A stretch of DNA of 64,000 nt from Candidula unifasciata (lineage: Eukaryota; Mollusca; Gastropoda; Stylommatophora; Geomitridae), in assembly GCA_905116865.2 (NCBI GenBank), contig CAJHNH020003135.1:159001-223000 (forward strand), read 5' to 3'. Below the pieces are notes generated by a model. It was not told the origin of the DNA and searched no databases. It was given only the letters and a program-made list of their open reading frames with translations. The translations under genes were made by a program, and so were the position numbers. This document shows positions 50,201 through 62,200 of the stretch, piece by piece. Position 1 is the first letter of the stretch; the number at the start of each line of letters is the position of its first letter.

Positions 50201-53200
50201 TTTCTTCGCAGGCAAAGTCATTCTCAATCCCCCAGATATCAGCCTAATTTATATACATCACCTAACAACAGTCCTTATCCAGCTGCCAGTGCTGGGTCCG
50301 GACATTCATCCAGTCCTTTAGTTTCTCATAACCATCAACCGAATGCAGGTAAGATTGACTGTTTGTTCTCACACACTGTTTTGTGTGACATATTTAGTGT
50401 GTGTGTAGTTTTTTGAGGAGCTGTCGTGGATCTGAAGGTCGTGGGTTCATTTTTAAATGACTAGCTCCCAAGTAGACCTAGCCTTGAATAGGTACCAGGT
50501 AACGGCTTGGGTAGGAAGTGAAGGCTGTCGGCGTGCTGTTAACCATTTCCCCACCCTCTCCACCAAGTTCAGATTGGTCTATAAAATAATGGTGTAGCTT
50601 AAAGATCAAAATATATAAAACGTTGATAGACCAGTCGTTTTATACGGCTCTGAAACTTAGAGCACAACTAAAAGAGATAAAGCCTTATTACAGGTTTTCT
50701 CCCTGTGTGGGTTCCAGGGCCCTTTTATAGGGAAAACAAGAATAGACCCACTGTCTACCAAAAAGCATGTGGAAAGGGTCAACTAATTGAGAGCTTCCTT
50801 CAAAGTCGGAGTCCATCTGCATGAGAGGCAAGGTACCAGCAGTCAGCATACAGGTGAGTCAGATCTATAAAACGGATGCTCATGCAACACTCAGATTCTG
50901 GAACAGAAGTAAATGAACAACCAGAACTTTCCACCAGAGTTTACAGCTGGTGAACGCGAAGAAGAAGGAGAAGAATACAGGTTTTCGAAAACAGTCTTAC
51001 GTCTTCTTCTTCTTCTTTCGTTCGCCTGAAATAAGTTATCTATATCAGCAGTTTTGTCTCTTGCATAAATTTCACTGTCGTTGTTAGTTCATTCAGTGGT
51101 CCATAGAGTTTACGTTCCACTGTTGTTCTTTCTGGCCAAAAGGTTTGCCTTAATGTGTCAAAATCGGTGCAGTCCTGGAGTACATGCTCTGCGGTCTGGG
51201 GCACATTTCCACAGGTGCACATGGCTGATACACCTATCTTGAATTTTGTGTACATGTGGTTACGTAATCGGTTGTGCCCTGTTCTGAGGCGGAAGATAAT
51301 GACTTGTTCTGGTCTGTCCATAAAAAAATAGTCGTCTTGTGCTGGGACTGGTGGTTTCCTGATCGATTTAATGATTCTTTTCTTTTGGTGGTATGTGACT
51401 GGTACATCTGGCTGCTCTTTTGTCGCACCTTCCCCTGCCAGTTGATCAGCTTTCTCATTTCCAGGCACTCCACAATGAGACGGTATCCATTGCATTACAA
51501 CTCTTCGCTGAAGGCTGAGTTGTGTCAGCAGTGTTTGCAATTCTGGTAGTTTCCTAGACTGGAGTGCTTCAAGTACTGATTTAGCATCTGTCAGCATTAC
51601 CACATACTGTGAGCCAAGGTTGGTATTTAGCAGTTTCTCTGTAGCTATCTTAATAGCCTGGGTTTCTGCATCGTAGTTATGGCAGTACTTCCCGGTTGGT
51701 ACGCTGGACTTATCCCTAGTACCATCTGGGAATTCGATGTACACTCCAGCACCACCATTTCTAACTGCACTTTCTGCGGACCCATCTGTATAGACTCTGA
51801 CCCATTGTTCTTGTGGGTATTCTTCATCAATATAACTGAGGGTGGCCATTTTGCGTTGTACACTATCTTGCTCTTTCTTGTCAAATATCCCTTTCACATT
51901 TGTCTGGATTTGTACCGTTAGTTTACATTTTTCTCTCCATGGGGTTTGTTCCGGAATACTTTTAAGTGGGCAGCCAATTTCTGGAAGGTCAGGAGTTTGT
52001 CTACATATTCTTTTTGCTTGGTGTATAAAGCTGCTTCTTTTTAACCGTCCCAAGGCTAGGTTCTTAAATCTATTTTCCATCGGGTGATCTGGCATACTGA
52101 GGAACTTTTCAGCTTGTATTTGCAACTTTGTATCTCTGCGTTCTCTCAGTGCCTGTGTTTTCCCAGCTTTCTCCATTTCTAATATGGGGGTTGATTTCAT
52201 CCCTCCTGTGATGACTCTGAGCGCTTGATTTTGCACTTTGTCTAACTCCTTTAATGTGGTACTAGATGCTGAACACCATGCAGTTGACCCATATTCCAAG
52301 TGTGGAAGTATGCTCTGCTTGTATACTTTATTGAGTATTTTCCCATCTGCTCCCCATGTAGTTCCACTTAGTTTTCTTAGTATTGCTGTCTTCCTCCTGG
52401 CTTTGGTTGCTGCCTTGTTGATATGTTTTCTCCATGTCAACCTGTCATCAAATGTGACTCCTAGGTATGTGGGCTCTTTATCATCTCTCAGGGGTATTTC
52501 GTTTATTTTGATGGTGCCGGCTTTTTGCTTTGGGGAGAGGGTGAATAGTGTGGTGCTACATTTGTCTGTGTTGATACTGACACACCATCTATTGGCCCAT
52601 GCCTCAAGTGCATTTGTAGCCCGCTGTAGTGTTTTTATGGCTATCGTTGCATGTTCATTGGTGCACCACAGTACCAGGTCGTTGGCATACATTGCCATTT
52701 TGATTCCATTTGGTATCTCAGCAACCAGATCGTTGATAAATAAAAATAAAAGTGTGGGCGACAGGACACCACCTTGAGGGACGCCTTGTCGCAGTAGAAC
52801 TTTTTTACTTTTGAAACCATCTACCTGTACCCGGGCTCTTCTGTTATGTAGATATGCTTTAATCCAATTGTACATTTTTCCATTTATTTTATAGTTTCTC
52901 AATTTCTTCAAAAGCCCCTTCTTCCAAACCTTATCAAAAGCTTTCCTTAAATCTATCCATGCCGCGAGTACCAGTTTCTTATCTTGAAAAGCATCCTCTA
53001 TTTCTTGGGAGAGGTATGTTGTCTGGTCTTCCGTAGAATAGAACTTTCTAAAGCCCGCCTGCTGTGGTGTAATGATGTTTTCACTTTCAATGTACCACTG
53101 TAGTCTGAGGTTGGTGATGCGCTCCATTGTTTTACAGAGACAACTTGTGAGGCTGATTGGTCTGTAGTTGGAGGCATTAGAACTGTCTTTCCCAGGCTTT

Positions 53201-56200
53201 ATGAGAGCTATCATAATTGCCTCTCTCCAGATTTGTGGAACATTCCCTGTTGCCCAGCAAGCATTAAATATCTGTAAAAGCTTTGTTTTGGCTACTTTTC
53301 CTAAGTTTCTGATCATTTCGTTTGATATACCATCTGCTCCTGGTGACTTCCGCATTTTCAGCTTTGAAATGGCCAACTCCAGTTCATTAAGTGTAATTGG
53401 CACCTCTAGCGCCTCTGATGTTATTTCTTTCTGACTTCTAAATTGTGTCTTTTCTTGAATTTCGTGTTTTTTCTCTGAACTGATTTCAATGTCATTATCT
53501 AAAGCAAAAGTGTCCGCAAATAGGTTGGCTGCCTCTTTTCCTGTGACCGTGTTTCCATCTTTCTGCAGCGTGATCTTTGAGTTCCACCCTGTGTCCTCAT
53601 CATTAATTTGTTTCACAAGCTTCCATAACTTTCTTGTGTCTTTTTCAAAGTTCAGCGACCTTGTTTTCTCCTGCCAGCTTTCCCTTCTAACCTGCAGCTT
53701 TGCCCTTACAAATTTTGCTTTTGCATGCTGGTAGTTATTGTGATGTTCTTGGTTTGGCCTGGTCTCTGCTATCTTTCTGGATGTTTCTACTTCGTTTTGT
53801 AAATTTTCTAGCTCATTACTCCAGTATGGCTTATAATGCTTACGGGCACCTCTTGGTATTGATTCTCCTGCTGCCTTTAGTACGCATTTGTTAAATTCTT
53901 TAACTACTTTGTTTATATCCTGGTCTACGCTGAGACTTCCAAGCAGTATACTGGTACGGTGCTTGAACATTGTCCAGTCAGCCTTCTTGTAGTTCCACCT
54001 TGGCAGCGTACTAGTTTCTCTGACCTTCTCATTTTCTACATTCAGGAAGACTGGTCGATGGTCACTGCCTCCCAGTTGATTTCCAACAACTCGTTTAATG
54101 TTCCATTCCAGATCTGGAGAGTGAAATGCTAGGTCTGGGGTAGTAGTGGTGTGCCACGACCTCGAGTAGAATGTGGGTGGATCAGTTGGCCTATTAATAA
54201 GAACAAATCTGTTCTCATCCTGCCACTCCTCCAGTTTCTCTCCTCTCTGGTCTATATGGTCATATCCCCAGCTTTGTGAGTGGCTGTTAAAGTCTCCACA
54301 TAGAATCATCTTTTCTTCCACTGGGATTGTGTCTAAAGCCTGGGGACGATCACTTGGGCAGTAATAATTGATCAGGTAGAAGTCTGCATTTCCAGTTTGT
54401 AGTTTCAGAATCTGATATTCTGCTCCATCCATATATACTTCAGTCTGGCAAGCAGTGATATTGTTCCTCACAAGAGTCAATATTCCCCCCTTTTTCCTGC
54501 CTTTCCGGTCTGATCGGAAGCACTGATAACCTCTGATTTTGAAGACTGTGTCTTCAGTGAGGTGGGTTTCTTGTAGACAGCATATATGAATCTGTTCCTC
54601 ATTTAGAATATTTTCTAACTCTAGCTTTTTATTTGTAATCCCCTCTGCATTCCAGTGCATTAATTTGACTCCTTTCTTAGTTCGGCCAGATGCTCTATTC
54701 TCACGTCCCCTGGCTCCACAGGACATTTGAGAAGGACCTCCAGTAATTTGGGTTGGGCCTCTTCGAGGCAGAGGGCCCGGCACTGCTCCTGCCTGAGAGT
54801 CCATCACAGGGCGAGCACCATAACGTTTTGCTGATATAGACATATTTCCAAGGCGTGTATACGTGGCATCCTGATTGCTGTGGTGCGCCTCCTGGCTGGT
54901 TGCCTCCGACTTCAGCACCTTGTTTTGCTAGGGTAGACTGTGATCATACTCGAGGAGAGTAGGCTCATCCATTTGTCTTTCGCCTTTACCTCGTTTGTTG
55001 TCCCATCCAGTTTCCCGCTGGGGGTTGAGACCCCAACCTTCAACTGGATTGCTGGGGAGAACAGGGTCCACCACGTGAAGGTGAGGTAGGCTTGAGCAAG
55101 AGAGGCTAATAGACATTAAGATTCTTGTATTGCGCATCATTGCTCCATTAGGACCCCAGTCTTACGTCTAATCTTTGGGCCCATCAAAGATGCAAACAGT
55201 AGGAAATGGAGAGTGAGAAACAATAATGAAATTCAAAATCTGTTTAAATCATCACGGGCATTATGGCAGCTAATAGTTGGGGCATATTGAAAGAATGTCA
55301 GATGACAGAGAAGTAAAAACTTTATACACGAGGGAGATGAGTGGTCGTAGACCACAAGGCAGACCAAGAAGACGGTGGAGAAGATAATATCCAGACAGAC
55401 CTGCACACACTTGGTGTCAGCAACTGAAAAGAGGAGGCCAACTAGAGAGATGAATAGAGGTGGGTGGTATCTGCAGCAGCAAACCTCAGGGGCTCGGAAT
55501 GCTGAAGAAGAAGAAGACTATATAAATACATCTAAAGATGTGGGAAACGGGTCCTTTACTCTAGATATTTGTAGTCAGATATGGATATCGCGTGTCAGAC
55601 TCAGAACTACTCTTCACTCTTAAAAGTATGTTAGGACAAATGGGTTTACAGCTGTGTTTGCTAAACCTGTGCCCTTCGCAGAAACAAGTCCGATTTCAGT
55701 ATACTCTAATTAGTTATCTTTGCAGTGAAAGAAATTAAAGATGACTATCAGTTGCTCTTCAGAGACTTAAACAACTGAATAAATTATGGAGTGGGGCGGA
55801 CAGAACTACAAAAAAATAAGATTTCTAAGAGCATGCATTTTTTTTTCCATTGCAACATGCGCCTGTGAGACCTGGACACTTACTAAACAAGCTGAACAGC
55901 GCGTAAATGCCTTTAAATACAAATTTTATAGACATGTTCAAAGAATATCATGGGTAAAGAAAAGAACAAATGCAACCATACTCTGAGAAGTGAATATTGA
56001 AGGTTGGCTATTAAAGACGATAAAACACATTTAAAATTGAAATATTTTGACCAGTGGAAATGTCACGAAAATTTAGATCCAGAATCCAGATGGGTGTATC
56101 GTATTCGGGACTTCTTGCTTGTGACTGAGAAGTTTTCCGGAGGGTTGTTATGGGAGCAAGGTTCTGCAAAGGACATGCTACTGACTGACTGACCTTTTGT

Positions 56201-59200
56201 TTTAAAAAATAATTATTTTTTCTCCGCCATTTGGTGAGTGCCCTGATGTTTACTTCATGTGTGATATGTTTGCAGTTTATGTATGTGTAGATAATGAATG
56301 TTGTACTGATCAACACGACAGAACTTGACAGTGTTTTATGAGATTACCATTCTTTAAATGTGTGACCTTTACTTTTCAGTGGCCAGCCCAGCACAGGCAA
56401 CTGCGGCAGAGAGAGTTCTGCCTCACCAGTATGCACACCAAGCCTCGCACACCTTATCACAAAACCCCACAGACCCACGCGAACGGCATAATAGACGTCC
56501 CCGGAACTCATCGTCCTCCATATCAAACGACAACACTGACCAACAGTGCCAGCACGGCAACAAATCTCAGGAACCCGTACAAAAACCCGCAGGCCATTTG
56601 CCAAACAGGACTAATGTTCAGGGGCCACCGGTGCTGCCGGAGCCCGTGATTGTGTTGAACGATATCGGTGATCAGATTAAGACTAGTTCAGTCAGCAGGT
56701 TACCTTTGCCGGCTCACCTGCCCTCCAGCGCACCTGTAAAAAACTCTGATTCGTCCTCGCATCAGAAATCAAAAAGCACAGAAACCACAAAGAAAAGCGA
56801 GCCAGTCGTAATGTTAGAAATGTTGGATCCTTCTGTGAGTATTTCCGTGTTTGAAAATGTCTGTCCTAACGTTATTGTAATGATGACGGATGTTGAATGG
56901 GGTGAATAGATTGGGGGGAAAATGTATTAATGCCTATATATATATATAAATATATATATGTATGTGTTTATGAGAAGAGAGAGGGAGAGCGCACACTTCT
57001 ACAGAAGAGGGCTGGACATCTTCTTCTTCCTGTTCATCTGCTGTAAACTCTGGCAGAAAGTTCTGGGCTTTAGTCTTGCTCCAGAAGCTGAGTGTTGCAT
57101 GCACATCTATTTCACAGATCTGGCTTATTTGAATGCAGACTTGTGGTTCCTTGCTTCTCAGGCAGATGTACTCCCCACTTTGAAAGATGTCCCGTATTAG
57201 TTGACTCCTACGACATGCTTGTTGTGGAGGTGGTGAGTCTGTTCATGTTTTCCCCAGAGTGGGGCCTCGGAACCCACACAGGGAACATGCTGGAGATATT
57301 TGAAGCAGAGAGGAGTATTTTAAATGTTTTGAAAGAGGATGTCAGAAAAACATCAGGAGAAGACAAGTCATTGGGGCATGGTGGGGCAGATCTTTGACAT
57401 ATTGCAGTGTGTAAATATTAATATAAAGGGAGACTAGAGAAAATAACAAGCAAAGATTCTTATTAGATTTCCATTGTGCCTTGCAAATTGTCAGTGTACA
57501 ATAATGTTTTGTTTCGTAGATCTCATCGGGTAACACATCCTTTGCAGAACTTTGCTGTCATCACAGTCTGCCTAAAAGAAACTTGGTCTCTCGCCACTCT
57601 AGCACCTCATATACTTTCATATTCAAGGAGTCACTTATATCCTGTGCCCATCTTTGTGTTGGTCGGCACCTGCCCCTCCTTCCTGGTACCATGCCTTCTG
57701 CAGTTATTTTTTCCCCAATCCACCTTGGCGATTTATATGACCAAAATATTTCAGCTTCTGCCACAAGATGCTGTTTATTGGCTGTTCTCAAATGATGTTC
57801 AGATCTTTTAAAATGTCGGTATTTCATCTCTACTTTGTCCATGATATTCTAAGAACTTTCTTTAGCATTTCAGCTCAAAAACCCCTATTCTCTTTCCTAA
57901 GGACTGGGAGATAGTCCATGATTCATTTCCGTGTGTTGCTACATCTCAACATTTTAATTTTGATTTCCTTGCTAGTGCGTAACCATCATAGATCTAGGTA
58001 CAGAAAATCATGATCACCTGTAACATCTGCTATACCTGATTATAGTATCCCTTTGATTAATTTTTGTTATTTTTTTATTTTATTTTTGGGTTAACTTGTC
58101 TCACTTACCTGTCTCTTCCATTTTGCTCTTCTTACTCTTTCTCCTTCCTATTTCCTCCAAATCGCTCTCACACCTTTTAAAAAATATCTCACTTCCCCTC
58201 TTCATATAATTTTTTTTTTAATTTTCTCTTTCTTTTGTTATCCATGTTCTCACGTCAGCTGAAAAAGGCAACTGTTAATCTCTAGATCACATCCTTGCCT
58301 TGCAGAGGTGCAGTGTATGTATCGTAGTCAGACTAAGGACAGGCAACAAATGACTTTTTTTATATTTTTTTTTAGCTCAGTTTAAGTTAGTTACAAATCT
58401 GCTGTGGAGGTTTCCATTTGGTGCAGTAATGTCCTGGAGCAGTTACTTTGAACTTGTCAATATATTTATTGTTGAAGTCTTCAAAGAAAAGCTTTTTTTT
58501 TTTTAAATCTTAATATTGTTAAGCAGAGAGAGAGAACGCTTTCTGCAGAGGAATGACTTAATGCCAAAAGACTAAGCAAAGATTTGGATACTAATGGAAA
58601 GTGATTTTCATCTCCACATTTTTCTTTTTCTGAAATTATAAAGCAAACAATTGGTTTTTTCAGCATTAGCTGATCATGCACTGTTAGTTTCCTCCATTCT
58701 TACACTGGCTTATGAAAGTGATTTGAAGGTGCATTTGAACAAACACATCAGATGGTACATTTGCATCAAGCTTGATATAGTACACTACCACTTTTTGTTA
58801 AGGTTCAACACAATGCCAGAAAATAAAATATTGATGCACAATGTCTAAAACATACCAAAACATTGTGTGTGGTACCAGACTTACAGTTTTGCTCAGCAAG
58901 GATCACATAGTATCAAATGTGTACAAAAATACCAACTTCGGCTTGGTACTTAAGAATGCTGAGCATGTAACTTAACACTGTAAGCTGTATTCTGCCAACA
59001 GACAGACCATCTGGCCTGTTCATACTTCTTCACTGGCTGTCAACTCCAGGGGAAAGTTCTGGTTGTTTGTCAACTTCTGGAACTTAAGTTTTGCACATCT
59101 GTTTTACAGGTCTGGCTTATTTTGTTTGTGTGCAGACTGTTGGTTCTATGCCTGTCAGGTAGATGCACTCAGACCTCTAAAGAAACCTCTAATTACTTGA

Positions 59201-62200
59201 CTCTTATGGTATGCCTATTTAATATTAGAGAAGCCAAGGGTCTGTTTTTCTTTTAAACCCACAATGAGGCCCCAGAACCACCTTGGGGATGGCCTGTTCC
59301 AACTTTAGTCAACTACAAAATGGTATTGCACACCGGGAGATTTGGAATGTAAGATAACTTTCATTATTAATTCTACTAGCCTCATGATAAAAGGTTTTTT
59401 GACAGAAGGATAAAAGAAGAAAAATAGTGGTTCAGATGTTCTGTGACCCAAGCATTCACCTATTACATGTTTTATTATAAACAGTATAAAATGTATCTTA
59501 ACTCAGATGAATGTGAGAAATGACAAGTAGTATTGTTGCCTGTATAATGTAGCATTGATGTTTGAAATGTGTTTTCACTATTTAACCTGCACATTTTTGT
59601 TCCGCGTCCTGCAGACACTGAAGACAATTAGGAAGGGCGGTTCTGGTAAGTCTTTCCATTTTTGGTCCAAAGTTTAATCTGTAATGCTGTTTGTTATTAC
59701 AATTGGCTAGCAGTTATTTGAACTTGTCTTTATTCTATTCTTATTGTTATTGTTCTTCGTATGTTGCTGCTCTTGGTCCTTCTTCCTCCTCCTCTTCTTT
59801 TGTGATCACTAACTGTTTGTTCTGAAGGATGCTGACTTCTTCTATGCCATCTGTTTTGTTTTTGAACATGAGGTTTAGTAGTCACATTTGGTGAGTGCTC
59901 AGAAGTTTATTTCATGTGTGTTGTTTGCAGGTTAAATGTATGGGGTATGTAAAGCAGGGGTAGGCAACCTTTCTTAGTTCCCTAGGCCAAATTTAGAATT
60001 ACTAACCTGGTCGCTGACCATATAGGAGAAATCTATTATAATCACAATACCCAGATTTCCTCTTCACTCAATATTTTTGTGAGATTATCTAATATTATAA
60101 TCCCTCACTTACACCTCCGGCCAGACACTCACCACTGAAGCCCTTCTGTATATTCCTGAATGTGTCTGTTCAAGCTAGCTATTTCTTCTGCTATTTTGTA
60201 AGTTTACAGCCCAGATTATTTAGTAATTTCACACCAGCCTTGCGGGCCAGAAAAGAAAGAACAAAAGCCAGTTTTGATCCACAGGGTATAGTTTGCCCAC
60301 TCCTGGTGTAAAGTAATGAATTTTGTGAATATGTTATTGTTGGGCTTTTTTCCTGTAGCCAGATGGCGCTCAGTGGCTAATGGAATATGGTCAGAATCAG
60401 ATAGTTCACCTTTCCCACTGTAACACCAGATTCATGCTTCATTTTGTTAGTAGTAAATGCTGAGTTGAGTTTTACCTTTCAAATTTACAACATTTGGGGA
60501 TCAAAATAGTTTTGAGTCTTGTTAAGGGCTTGTATCTGTTAGAGGTAAATTCTTGTAGAGACTTTCTCTGGACTATCATCCAAAATACCATCGCCACAGT
60601 GACTGTATTGCAGAGCTCTCTGTCGCCTCTCCATGTTTACAGACATGCAGAGTGTGTTCTGGAACTTGACTCTTTCAATCTTGAATGTCATAGCTGATGA
60701 CTGAATGAAGCAATAATGATGACAATAAAGGCATAGCCATTCACGGGGTGCAGATACACAACACATGGTGGGTGACTTGTGTTGTTGAGTTGATTTAGTT
60801 TTGCCTGACTAAACTCCATGCGTACAGATATGCAGACTATGTTGACTGGGGCACTTGAGTGGGTTACTTGGGACTGAAAGAGTTCATGCCTGCGGAGATG
60901 CTGGTAAGGTCCTGGGAAGTAAAGGTGGCCAGCATGGAGTTGACCACATCACTCACAGAGTGCCTGCCGATTGGTCTCTAAAATATTGGTCTAGCATTGT
61001 ATGTCTGAAGGTGTGGAAAGGGGTCCTTTACTTTGGGTATTTTATCATTAGCAGACTTGCAGCCTATTGCCCGGAGTCATTCAGTGTTGTCATTCAGGTA
61101 TGGGAACCGTCGTCATGCTGCAGTGGCTAGATGCTCACCTGTGGATCCAATAGTCATGGGTTCAGATCCTGGCAGGGCCGGGCATTTGTTAGGTTTTTTT
61201 TTAAAATGACCTCTGCTCCCAGGTTGACCACACCTTAAATGGGTACCAGTTAAAGTCCTGGGAAGTAAAGGCGGTCAGTGTGATGTTGACCACATCATCC
61301 ACAGAGTGCAGATTGGTATGTATTGTATAGGTGCAGTTCTGTGTATACCTAGTACATCTGAAAGTGTCGAAAAAACATCCCATAATTTTATTCAGGTGAG
61401 TTATTCCTGGTGTATTCCATGAAATTTACTGCATAGATGTTCGTAATTACCAAGCAAACACTGTAGCTTTCTGTGGAATGTGCCTTGCAGTAAAAACTGA
61501 CTGTGATAATGATGTACGGAAGAAAAAGAGAGAAGAATCCAACTTCAATATATCGAGGACAGCAGGGGACATGTCCTTTCAGCCATCTCGGAATCGGCGG
61601 TCAGAAGATACATACAAAAATAGGGCAGGTAAGGCAGTTTGTTGGTCTCGTGACACCTTTTGGCATTTGGTGAATTGTGTGCTTATTGTCATCTAGTTTA
61701 TGTTTATATTTTGTCAAAATTGTCCACATTTACAGTGGTTAGTGCTGTGATAACTCCTATAAGTATACATCTGTTCTAGGTCTCTTATCTTTTGTGCGTG
61801 AATCACTAATAAATAAGAAATTCAGAAGGGGTGGGGGCCTAACATTACTGCCTGTATTTACCACTTTTGCGGTGTAAGCAGGCAGACCTGAGGATTTCCG
61901 GCTGCATGGCTAGTGCTGTCGCTATGCACCGCAGGCTAAGATTTTATTTTTGCGCCCACAGAAAAAGTCCACAACCGTATGGAGGATTCTAACCCAGGTC
62001 TCTTGCTTCAGAACCCAGTGTTCAAACTGCTCAACTAGCTGCTTGACAAAATAACAATCCACTAAATGATTGAAAGTCCCTGTAATCATTAGTGGGACTG
62101 CCATTGGGGCATTGGATTACGCAGGGTCTGCAAACACTCACACTCAGGGGATCTTCACAGTAACATATGATAGCCTGCTTCGCGTTTACCTTTAATCATA

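Larger units (their letters stand above)
51005..55156 (-). mobile_element. Near-intact LINE (APE/RT/RNase H) with 13-bp target duplication
   Basis: CAGTCTTACGTCT occurs at 50992-51004 and 55157-55169, exactly bordering 4,152 bp. Read on the minus strand, the element begins GGGGTCCTAATGGAGCAATG and ends CGAACGAAAGAAGAAGAAGA + AG, a GAA tail. It contains one large ORF and a short in-frame leader. APE, RT and RNase H in one polyprotein suggests an I/Nimb/LOA-like clade; the clade is an inference. Confidence 0.95.
50605..55510 (+). mobile_element. Decayed LINE host, split by two later insertions
   Basis: Pieces 50605-50699, 50987-51004 and 55170-55510 read in order as a LINE ORF end: KIYKTLIDQ, then FSKTVLRLIFGPIKDANSRK-like residues, then a GRRPQGRPRRRW-type block and HTLGVSN-type residues, ending in a GAAGAAGAAGAAG tail. 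A family B SINE and the LINE at 51005-55156 interrupt it. Confidence 0.65.

Noticed and set aside
51234..54364. Other open frames of 60-180 codons over the LINE, both strands
   Set aside because: They are shadow frames of the single large LINE ORF.
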